From the NCBI GenBank assembly GCA_024695315.1, contig JAILIJ010000174.1, positions 1 to 7,879 of the forward strand: DNA of 7,879 bases. The letters run 5' to 3'. The stretch is from Bacteroidaceae bacterium (GTDB taxonomy: Bacteria; Bacteroidota; Bacteroidia; Bacteroidales; Bacteroidaceae). The position numbers and the translations under genes are program-made. Position 1 is the stretch's first letter. Each line of letters opens with the position of its first letter. Under the pieces are notes generated by a model, which saw only the letters and a list, made by a program, of their open reading frames with translations, ran no database searches and was not told the origin of the DNA. This document shows, piece by piece, positions 1-6,072 of this stretch.

Positions 1-17
1 TGTGCAAGTAAAGTCTA

Positions 18-953
18 TTATAGGAGGAAGAATAGACTTACTCCCAAAACAGATACAATGGCTCCAATGAGGCTTTTCCATGTGACTTGTTGGTGGAAGA
101 TGAAATATGTGGCTGGCAGTATGAATATTGGCGTTACAGCCATGATAGTACTTGCTATACCTGCAGAAGTGTATTGGAGAGCAAGGAGTGACAGGGCCAC
201 ACCTCCGAAAGGTCCGAAGATGGTTGTGCTGATAGTGGCTGATAAAGCCTTTTTGTCTTTACCACTTCTAACAAAAGACTTACCTTTTCGACGTATTAGA
301 AGTAATAAGCTGAATCCCATTAGTCCTGCGATACATCTAAAGAAGTTGGCACAGAAAGGTAGCATCCATGGCATGTCGGTCATTATTTCTGATGGTATAT
401 CTTGTTCGTAGTAGTTCATGCCAATTTTGCTTATGACTAAGCCCAGTCCTTGCGTTATACCTGCAGCAACGGCATATAGCACTCCATTAAGTGGTAGTTT
501 TACGGCTATCTTATGTTTCTCTCCACGTCCGAGAATGGAGATGCAGATACCGACAAGAGTAACAACCATGGCAAGGATGTTATTATTTGTCAGTTCTTGT
601 CCTAATGTTATCCATGCTGTTATGGCTGCTGACAGTGGTGCCAGGGTCATGAATAGCTGTCCATAACGTGAACCGATTATGGTGTAACATTTCATGAGGC
701 AGTAGTCGCAAATCAGGTAGCCAACAAATCCGGAAAGCATCATCCATGAGTAGGCTTGTAGGTTACCCTTAGCTGGAAGTGGCGATCCGAGAAAGACTGA
801 AAAAAGAATGAATGAGAAAATGATGGCTATGATCATTCTGTAAGTGTTGAGTACGACGCTTCCCATTCTTTTGCTTGCGTACTCGCTGAGTATGGCTGTT
901 ATAGTCCATGAGACTGCAACCAAGAGTGATAATAATTCCCCTGTGTAATGCAT
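18..953 (-). CDS. EamA/DMT-family membrane transporter
   Basis: A 311-residue, very hydrophobic protein with about ten predicted membrane helices in two similar halves (roughly residues 5-141 and 155-310). This is the usual size and internal duplication of EamA-type drug/metabolite transporters. Seen directly: repeated stretches of 18-22 hydrophobic residues, a short basic linker between halves (GRGEKHK, about 142-148) and a basic loop (RRKGKSF, about 221-227). The second half ends in the AxxSVLGVSLFFL-type last helix common in the family. It should sit in the inner membrane and export or exchange a small metabolite; the substrate cannot be read from sequence. The ATG at 951-953 is followed at once by the first helix, which supports this start. 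No Shine-Dalgarno is visible. It is divergent from the polysaccharide cluster, separated by 722 bp, and has its own candidate promoter at 1148-1155. A role in the polysaccharide pathway is not indicated. Confidence 0.9.
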   Translation of the reverse strand: MHYTGELLSLLVAVSWTITAILSEYASKRMGSVVLNTYRMIIAIIFSFILFSVFLGSPLPAKGNLQAYSWMMLSGFVGYLICDYCLMKCYTIIGSRYGQLFMTLAPLSAAITAWITLGQELTNNNILAMVVTLVGICISILGRGEKHKIAVKLPLNGVLYAVAAGITQGLGLVISKIGMNYYEQDIPSEIMTDMPWMLPFCANFFRCIAGLMGFSLLLLIRRKGKSFVRSGKDKKALSATISTTIFGPFGGVALSLLALQYTSAGIASTIMAVTPIFILPATYFIFHQQVTWKSLIGAIVSVLGVSLFFLL

Positions 954-1102
954 ACGAGGTTTTAATGGTTATATGGTTTATGTTTTGGACGTAGTTAATT
1001 TGTAGTAAACTATGGAGATAAACGGACGGTCGTAGTATCTAATATCATTTTGTGTATATACTAATATGCCCTTTAGACTCTCCTTTAGTTTCCCCTTACC
1101 TT

Positions 1103-1123
1103 CTTATTAAAATTTTTAGTAAG
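1103..1123. promoter_or_regulatory. 21-bp imperfect palindrome, candidate operator
   Basis: The two arms CTTATTAAAA and TTTTAGTAAG flank a single central T; nine of ten positions are perfectly complementary and the tenth is a T/G pair. With no loop it fits a site for a dimeric DNA-binding protein better than an RNA hairpin. It lies about 25-45 bp downstream of the minus-strand TAnnTTTG box at 1148-1155, so it would fall in the early transcribed part of the transporter gene, where a repressor could block transcription. The AT-rich composition makes a chance palindrome possible. Confidence 0.35.
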
Positions 1124-1147
1124 TGCTGTTGTAGGATTTTGCGGGTG

Positions 1148-1155
1148 CAAAGGTA
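1148..1155 (-). promoter_or_regulatory. Candidate Bacteroidetes -7 box for the transporter gene
   Basis: The plus strand reads CAAAGGTA, so the minus strand reads TACCTTTG followed by C. This is an exact match to the Bacteroidetes primary-sigma -7 consensus TAnnTTTG. Transcription would begin near 1141-1144, giving the transporter mRNA a leader of about 190 nt. No TTTG -33 element is visible at the expected distance upstream, so the match rests on the -7 box alone. Confidence 0.45.
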
Positions 1156-1249
1156 AACATTTTGCTTACTTAGCGTTTCTTTTATTGCTAAATAGTTTAC
1201 AGAAAATCTCTTTTTTACATAGTAAATGCGGCTTTTTATCAATCTTTTG

Positions 1250-1257
1250 TAAATTTG
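1250..1257 (+). promoter_or_regulatory. Candidate upstream -7 box (TAAATTTG)
   Basis: TAAATTTG matches the Bacteroidetes TAnnTTTG -7 consensus and is followed by C. A start near 1261 would give a transcript with a 31-codon ORF beginning 30 nt later and a leader of about 415 nt before the sugar transferase. I do not see a TTTG -33 element about 20 bp upstream. In AT-rich DNA an isolated -7 match can be chance. Confidence 0.3.
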
Positions 1258-1290
1258 CAGTTGAAAGTTTGTTGTAAAATAGACGAAGTA

Positions 1291-1386
1291 ATGGAATGGA
1301 GTAAACAGAAAAAATTGAAGAACGCTACTAATAGGTTGTCGAAGAAACTGGGAACTTCTACTTCTCAGTCATTTTTATGTAAATAA
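1291..1386 (+). CDS. Possible 31-residue leader peptide or small protein
   Basis: ATG at 1291 to TAA at 1384-1386 encodes a basic 31-residue peptide starting MEWSKQKKLKNATNR and ending SFLCK, with eight lysines and one arginine. It has no hydrophobic segment or signal peptide. I recognise no family. Support is positional only: a TAnnTTTG box lies 34 bp upstream of the ATG, and a terminator-like hairpin (1347-1376) overlaps its last third. That arrangement would suit a translated leader that influences read-through into the polysaccharide genes. Nothing resembling a ribosome-binding site precedes it, although neighbours also lack one. A chance ORF of this length is quite possible. Confidence 0.22.
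   Translation: MEWSKQKKLKNATNRLSKKLGTSTSQSFLCK
1347..1376 (+). terminator. Hairpin plus T-run, possible attenuator
   Basis: An eight-pair stem (ACTGGGAA at 1347-1354 with TTCTCAGT at 1362-1369, one G:U pair) closes a seven-nt loop. CA and five T residues follow (1372-1376). This has the shape of a weak intrinsic terminator. It lies 300 bp before the sugar transferase and inside the possible small ORF 1291-1386, so a ribosome reading to the stop codon would cover it. The stem is short and the T-run modest, so termination would be partial at most. Confidence 0.3.
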
Positions 1387-1459
1387 GATGTTCTCAATAC
1401 TCTTTAGATTGTCAAGATTGACATTTCAATTAGTTTTTTACGAAAAGTAAGATTTTAAT

Positions 1460-1499
1460 CCTTCGTTTCCCCTTCGTATTCCCTTCGTAAGTCCTTCGT
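1460..1499 (+). repeat. Four CCTTCGT direct repeats at 11-bp period
   Basis: Identical heptamers CCTTCGT begin at 1460, 1471, 1482 and 1493, each separated by four bases (TTCC, ATTC, AAGT). The period is exactly 11 bp with no mismatch in any copy, close to one helical turn, so all four present the same DNA face. Flanks at the next 11-bp steps (1449 and 1504) do not match. Seven conserved bases plus four variable bases is the geometry known for PhoB/OmpR-family response-regulator sites such as the Pho box. I infer a binding site for a regulator of that type; its identity is unknown. The array lies 70 bp before the TTTG at 1570 and 176 bp before the sugar transferase start. It is the strongest regulatory signal in the window. 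Confidence 0.75.
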
Positions 1500-1569
1500 G
1501 ACAAAAAAACTATTTTTTGTATGAAAAGTCAAAAAAGCTCTAATATGATATTTTTTACAATAATGGTGG

Positions 1570-1597
1570 TTTGCTTACAGAAAAATTACTATCTTTG
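1570..1597 (+). promoter_or_regulatory. Main candidate promoter of the polysaccharide cluster
   Basis: TATCTTTG at 1590-1597 followed by CAT matches the Bacteroidetes -7 consensus TAnnTTTG. TTTG at 1570-1573 could be the -33 element, but the gap is 16 bp, shorter than the roughly 19-21 bp usually described. Transcription would begin near 1601, leaving a leader of about 75 nt before the sugar transferase ATG at 1676. No other promoter-like box is seen between the following genes, whose gaps are only 9-51 bp, so this may drive the whole cluster. Confidence 0.55.
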
Positions 1598-1675
1598 CAT
1601 GTCTTTTAACTAAACAAAAATGAATTTTGTTGCTAAATGTGCAATAAAAAATTAACAACTACGTTATTATAAAGT

Positions 1676-2308
1676 ATGAACGAGTTAACGTTGGCAATGA
1701 GATCGAACGAGCAAATTTGTGAAATTGATCGTATGAATAGTGTGGAGAGGGCCATGAAACGATTTGGAGATATAATCGGATCTTTGGTCCTGATGCTTGC
1801 GCTTTCCCCTTTATTTCTTGTCCTATATGTTCTTCAGAAGGCATTCAACCGAGGTCCAGCAATCTATAGTCAAGAAAGAATAGGTAAGGGTGGGAAACCT
1901 TTCCGGATATTTAAGTTTAGAACTATGGTTTTAGATGCAGAAAAGGATGGTGTCCCTCAGTTGGAATGTGATAATGATTCACGACTAACCCCACTTGGTC
2001 GTGTGCTTAGAGCCCATCATATTGATGAGCTCCCACAGCTCTGGAATGTGTTTATTGGTGATATGTCTTTTGTCGGATATCGTCCGGAGAGAAAATATTT
2101 TATTGATAAGATAATGAAAGAGAATGCGGACTATGCACTTCTTTTTACTACTCGTCCTGGAGTAACCTCTTTGGCAACAATAAACAACGGGTATACGGAC
2201 ACCATGGAAAAGATGCTTCGACGTCTTGATATGGATCTTGAATATCTGCGCACTCGTACTTTGTGGATGGACTTGTGCATAATTTTTAAGACAATCTTTA
2301 GTATATAA
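1676..2308 (+). CDS. Polyprenyl-phosphate sugar-1-phosphate transferase (initiating)
   Basis: This enzyme of the bacterial sugar transferase family (PF02397; PglC/WcaJ catalytic domain) should transfer a sugar-1-phosphate from a nucleotide sugar to undecaprenyl phosphate at the cytoplasmic face of the inner membrane, the first step of repeat-unit assembly. Seen in the 210 residues: a basic helix KRFGDIIGS (28-36), a hydrophobic re-entrant helix (about 33-56), QERIGKGGKPFRIFKFRTM (66-84), the catalytic Asp-Glu pair D117-E118 in IDELPQLWNV, and GDMSFVGYRPE (128-138). It is the minimal form, without the N-terminal multi-helix domain of WcaJ/WbaP. Compared with the usual VGPRP and RPGITGLAQV motifs it has VGYRP and RPGVTSLATINNGYTDT, suggesting a Bacteroidetes branch. 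The donor sugar cannot be told. Start: ATG 1676 is the first in frame. M20 (1733) or M27 would still keep the whole domain, so the true start could be later. Confidence 0.93.
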   Translation: MNELTLAMRSNEQICEIDRMNSVERAMKRFGDIIGSLVLMLALSPLFLVLYVLQKAFNRGPAIYSQERIGKGGKPFRIFKFRTMVLDAEKDGVPQLECDNDSRLTPLGRVLRAHHIDELPQLWNVFIGDMSFVGYRPERKYFIDKIMKENADYALLFTTRPGVTSLATINNGYTDTMEKMLRRLDMDLEYLRTRTLWMDLCIIFKTIFSI

Positions 2309-2323
2309 TATTTTATAGAATAC

Positions 2324-4870
2324 ATGATAAAGAAACTTCTTTTCATATTAACATTGGCATTCTTGCCCGAGTTGGTCTTTGCTCAGTCTATGACTGACGA
2401 TCAGGTGGTGAAATTTGTCAAGCAACAGCAGGAAGCAGGACAGGGCCAGCAGCAGATTGTTTCCAAACTTCTTCAGAAAGGAGTAACTACAGAACAGTTA
2501 CGCCGTATCAAGAAGAAGTATGATGCTGAGCATAATAATCTTGGCGCTTCAGATTTGACAGGAAAGAAGACAAACGCTTCTCGTAGTCGTCAGAAATTTC
2601 AGAAGGATGGCGAGGAGAGTCAGATGCGCAACAATTATATGAAGCAGAGCCAGTATCGTTCTCAACGCGGAAAGTATGCCAATTCGAAGGAACGTAAGGA
2701 GGCAGAAAATGAATTGAGTGATGAGATAGGTTTCATGGATATTGATTCTCTAATTTATTATAAGAATTATTTTAATGATGACCAAAAAGCTATTTTTGGT
2801 CATAATATCTTTAATAATGAGAACCTGTCGTTCCAGCCTGATATGAATATTGCTACTCCTGCCAATTATAGACTTGGGGCGGGTGATAATGTCATAATAG
2901 ATATATGGGGAGCTGCTCAGCAGACAATAGATGGGGAGATTTCGCCAGATGGTACGATAACCGTTGAGGGCGTAGGTCCATTAAAAATTGGCGGAATGAC
3001 GGTTAGTGAAGCCAATACTTACTTAAAATCTGCCGTTGGTAGATTCTATGAAGGTTCAAATATAGTACTTACGGTAGGAAATACACGTTCCATCCAGGTT
3101 CAAGTTGTCGGAGAGGTAAATGTGCCAGGTACATATACCCTAAGTTCTTTGTCAACGGCATTTAATGCCTTATATACAGCTGGTGGAATATCAGAAATCG
3201 GTACTTTACGAAATATCAAAGTTTACCGTGGCGGACGTCAGGTGTCTAAAATTGACGTATATGACTATCTTATAAAGGGTAGTTCAAAAGGAGATATTCA
3301 TCTTGAGGACAACGATGTGATTGTTGTGGGGACATACGATGCCTTGGTTGAGGTACGTGGTAAGATTAAGCGTCCGATGTTCTATGAGGTAAAAACGTCA
3401 GAAAGCGTCAAGACTCTTCTTGAGTATGCAGGAGGATTCCGTGGCGATTCATATAGAAAGAGTATTCGCCTTGTCAGAAAGACTGGTGCGGAGTATTCAA
3501 TTCATACTCTTGGCGAGTTTGAATGGAGTGATTTCAAGTTGCACGATGGGGATTCCATATATATAGATAGCATCATTCCTCGCTATTCAAATATGGCGGA
3601 GATTCGTGGTGCGGTGTTCCATGCTGGTATGTTCCAGATTGATGGTAATATATCTACCGTCAGACAGCTTGTGAAGGCTGCTGAGGGACTTCGTGAGGAC
3701 GCTTTCACAAGCCGTGCTGTTATGCACAGAGAGAAAGATGATAAGTCGCTTGAAGTTCTATCTGTCGACATTAATGGTATTATGAATGGTTCTGTAGCGG
3801 ATATCCCTCTGCGTAAGAATGATGTGCTGTTTATTCCAAGCAAACTTGACATGCTTGGTGACCGTACATTTAAGATTAATGGAGAGGTTAATTATCCAGG
3901 AACTTATGTGTACGCAGATAATACGTCTATCGAGGACCTTGTGATTCAAGCTGGTGGTCTTACGGATGCAGCATCTACAGTTAAGGTCGATGTCTATCGC
4001 CGTAGCCATAATCCAAATGCTTTACAAGATGATAATGGCAAGGTCGAGACCTTTAGCTTTGCTCTCAAAGATGGATTTGTTGTTGACGGTAAACCAGGTT
4101 TTGTACTTCAGCCATACGATGAGGTTGTGGTACGTAGAAATCCTACGTATGTTGAGCAACGTAATGTGAAGATCTCTGGATCAATCAATTTCGAGGGCGA
4201 ATATTCCATGACTTCTAATAGCTATAAATTGTCAGACCTCGTAAATGCCGCAGGAGGACCAAGTTCTCTTGCATATTTAAAGGGAGCACGTTTGGAACGT
4301 ACTATGACAGATGAAGAGAAGAAGCAGGTAGAGGCTACTTTGCGTACTTCTCAGATTGCACTTTATGAGGAGGCCATGCAGTCGGATAATAAGAATTTTG
4401 ATATAGCTCGTGCTGATACACTTTTGCAGATGAAACTTGATATCGGTAACGTTTATCCTGTTGCTATTGACCTCGAGGCGGCTATGGCTGAGCCAGGGGG
4501 AGATGATGATATTGTACTCCGTGATGGTGACCATATTATAATTCCTCAATTCTCAAATACCGTTAAGGTTAGTGGAGATGTGATGTACCCTAATACGCTG
4601 AACTATATTAAGGGTAAATCTATTAAATACTATATTAATCGTGCTGGTGGATATGGCGACAACGCTCGTAAGAGCCGCGTTTATGCTATCTACATGAATG
4701 GTTCGGTTAAGCTAATCAACAGTAGTAAGGATATTCAGCCAGGATGTCAGATTGTTGTACCTTCAAAGAAGAACAAGCATAAGATGACAACTGCGGAATA
4801 CTCAGCAATGGGAACATCTGCAGCATCTATCGCAACTATGCTCATTACAATTGCTAATCTTCTCAAGTAA
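2324..4870 (+). CDS. Outer-membrane polysaccharide export protein with multiple SLBB domains
   Basis: A Wza-like exporter of 848 residues that should form the outer-membrane exit channel for the polysaccharide. Order of parts: signal peptide (1-20, cleavage near VFA-QS); a Gln-rich, charged, probably helical region (about 21-135); Poly_export domain (about 178-252, NYRLGAGDNVIIDIWG); then about six SLBB units, each opening with a V.G.V..PG.Y-type strand and carrying an AGG/AAG turn, near 257-335, 342-415, 425-503, 515-602, 615-740 and 746-812. The fifth has a long charged insert (about 661-705). A hydrophobic stretch at about 829-847 may be the membrane-spanning helix that Wza places at its C-terminus. 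There is no lipobox cysteine, unlike lipoprotein Wza, and the protein is more than twice the length of E. coli Wza (about 380 residues), as expected for the multi-SLBB exporters of Bacteroidetes. It begins 15 bp after the sugar transferase and ends 11 bp before glf. Confidence 0.93.
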   Translation: MIKKLLFILTLAFLPELVFAQSMTDDQVVKFVKQQQEAGQGQQQIVSKLLQKGVTTEQLRRIKKKYDAEHNNLGASDLTGKKTNASRSRQKFQKDGEESQMRNNYMKQSQYRSQRGKYANSKERKEAENELSDEIGFMDIDSLIYYKNYFNDDQKAIFGHNIFNNENLSFQPDMNIATPANYRLGAGDNVIIDIWGAAQQTIDGEISPDGTITVEGVGPLKIGGMTVSEANTYLKSAVGRFYEGSNIVLTVGNTRSIQVQVVGEVNVPGTYTLSSLSTAFNALYTAGGISEIGTLRNIKVYRGGRQVSKIDVYDYLIKGSSKGDIHLEDNDVIVVGTYDALVEVRGKIKRPMFYEVKTSESVKTLLEYAGGFRGDSYRKSIRLVRKTGAEYSIHTLGEFEWSDFKLHDGDSIYIDSIIPRYSNMAEIRGAVFHAGMFQIDGNISTVRQLVKAAEGLREDAFTSRAVMHREKDDKSLEVLSVDINGIMNGSVADIPLRKNDVLFIPSKLDMLGDRTFKINGEVNYPGTYVYADNTSIEDLVIQAGGLTDAASTVKVDVYRRSHNPNALQDDNGKVETFSFALKDGFVVDGKPGFVLQPYDEVVVRRNPTYVEQRNVKISGSINFEGEYSMTSNSYKLSDLVNAAGGPSSLAYLKGARLERTMTDEEKKQVEATLRTSQIALYEEAMQSDNKNFDIARADTLLQMKLDIGNVYPVAIDLEAAMAEPGGDDDIVLRDGDHIIIPQFSNTVKVSGDVMYPNTLNYIKGKSIKYYINRAGGYGDNARKSRVYAIYMNGSVKLINSSKDIQPGCQIVVPSKKNKHKMTTAEYSAMGTSAASIATMLITIANLLK

Positions 4871-4881
4871 AATGATGAATC

Positions 4882-6021
4882 ATGAAACAGTATGATTATC
4901 TTATTGTAGGAACGGGATTATATGGGGCGGTTGCTGCATATCTTCTTTCAAAGAAAGGCAAAAAGTGTCTGCTTATCGATAAACGTCCCCATATAGGAGG
5001 AAATGTCTATACGGAAGACATACGTGGCATAAATGTGCACAAATATGGAGCACATATTTTCCATACTAGTAACAAGAAGGTTTGGGATTTCGTCAATTCT
5101 TTTGTAGAGTTTAACAGATACACCAATTCTCCTGTTGCTAATTATAAGGGAGAACTTTATAACCTCCCATTCAATATGAATACCTTCTACCAGATGTGGG
5201 GTGTAAAAACACCTGCAGAAGCAGAGGCCAAGATTGCAGAGCAGAAGGCTGAAGAGGTGGAGAAGCTAAAGGCTAAGTGTGAAAAACTTGGTTTGCCTTG
5301 TGAGCCAACAAATCTTGAAGAACAAGCCCTGATGCTGGTCGGAAGGGATATATATGAGAAACTTATAAAGAATTATACAGAAAAGCAATGGGGTAGAAAG
5401 TGTACTGAACTACCAGCCTTTATTATAAAGCGTCTTCCCGTTCGACTTATTTTTGATAATAACTATTTTAATGATAAGTACCAGGGCATTCCTGAAGGTG
5501 GGTATACGAAACTCGTTGAGGCTATGATCGGCGATTGCGAGGTGCGCCTTTCTACTGATTACTTTGAACACAAAGCAGAGCTTGATGCCCTTGCTGATAA
5601 AGTGATATATACGGGCGAGATTGACCGTTACTACGATTACAAGTTCGGACATCTTCAGTATCGTACTGTGTCATTCGAGACAGAACTGCTCGAAGGGGTT
5701 AGTAATTATCAAGGTAATGCCGTGGTTAATTACACCGATTCTGAGACTCCGTTTACTCGAATCATAGAACATAAACATTTTGAGTTTGGTAATCAACCAG
5801 ACACCGTCATTTCCAAAGAGTTTAGCAAAGAATGGCAACCTGGTGACGAGCCATATTACCCTGTAAATGACGAGCGCAACTCCGAACTATATGCCAAGTA
5901 CAAGGCACTTGCCTATGCGGAGAAGAATGTCATCTTTGGCGGTCGTCTCGCAGAGTACAAGTACTACGATATGCACAAGGTTATAGAGAGTGCAATGGAG
6001 ATGGTAGAGAACTTAGCATAA
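4882..6021 (+). CDS. glf: UDP-galactopyranose mutase
   Basis: A cytoplasmic FAD enzyme that interconverts UDP-galactopyranose and UDP-galactofuranose, supplying the furanose donor. Seen in 379 residues (normal for bacterial UGM): N-terminal dinucleotide-binding fold with GTGLYGAVAA (10-19) and the acidic strand end LLIDKRPHIGGN (30-41); HKYGAHIFHT (53-62); NYTEKQWG (164-171) with the substrate-stacking Trp at 170; IIKRLPVR (181-188), whose R184 sits at the spacing expected for the conserved active-site Arg (R174 in the Klebsiella enzyme); FTRIIEHKHFE (291-301) with the second conserved Arg at 293; and the C-terminal FAD motif GGRLAEYKYYDM (353-364). All key motifs are intact, so it should be active. 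ATG 4882 directly precedes the beta-strand of the FAD fold, fixing the start. Its presence argues that the polysaccharide contains galactofuranose. Confidence 0.96.
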   Translation: MKQYDYLIVGTGLYGAVAAYLLSKKGKKCLLIDKRPHIGGNVYTEDIRGINVHKYGAHIFHTSNKKVWDFVNSFVEFNRYTNSPVANYKGELYNLPFNMNTFYQMWGVKTPAEAEAKIAEQKAEEVEKLKAKCEKLGLPCEPTNLEEQALMLVGRDIYEKLIKNYTEKQWGRKCTELPAFIIKRLPVRLIFDNNYFNDKYQGIPEGGYTKLVEAMIGDCEVRLSTDYFEHKAELDALADKVIYTGEIDRYYDYKFGHLQYRTVSFETELLEGVSNYQGNAVVNYTDSETPFTRIIEHKHFEFGNQPDTVISKEFSKEWQPGDEPYYPVNDERNSELYAKYKALAYAEKNVIFGGRLAEYKYYDMHKVIESAMEMVENLA

Positions 6022-6072
6022 TTGTTCTTCTTGTATAGTCTATGGAATGGGCAACGTTTAATATAAGATATA

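Larger units (their letters stand above)
954..1675. other. Divergent intergenic region with regulatory signals
   Basis: These 722 bp separate two divergent genes and contain no long credible ORF. The region is AT-rich with homopolymer runs. Going left to right it holds a 21-bp imperfect palindrome, a minus-strand TAnnTTTG box, a plus-strand TAnnTTTG box, a possible 31-codon ORF with an overlapping hairpin, a four-copy 11-bp-periodic repeat, and a second plus-strand TAnnTTTG box 79 bp before the sugar transferase. These are listed separately. I see no tRNA, rRNA, CRISPR or insertion-sequence end here, and no riboswitch I recognise. Confidence 0.85.

Noticed and set aside
58..411. Open frames on the plus strand opposite the transporter (58-411, 418-666)
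   Set aside because: They lie antisense to a clear transporter gene, have no family features, and are best explained as shadows of its codon pattern.
1460..1499. The heptamer array as a CRISPR or a replication iteron set
   Set aside because: Units of 7 bp with 4-bp spacers are far too short for CRISPR, and no replication initiator gene is nearby.
1161..1578. TTTGCTTAC occurring at 1161-1169 and again at 1570-1578
   Set aside because: Only nine bases with little shared flank; in an AT-rich intergenic region this does not establish a functional repeat.
1613..1631. Inverted repeat AACAAAA/TTTTGTT with a 5-nt loop in the same leader
   Set aside because: The stem is almost entirely A-T pairs, is not followed by a T-run, and would be weak as RNA; chance is likely in this composition.
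1620..1655. An 11-codon ATG-to-TAA frame in the leader of the sugar transferase
   Set aside because: Too short and too AT-rich to separate from chance; no ribosome-binding signal or match to a known leader peptide.
1659..1844. Minus-strand frame overlapping the start of the sugar transferase
   Set aside because: No recognisable features, and the opposite strand encodes a well-supported enzyme across most of it.
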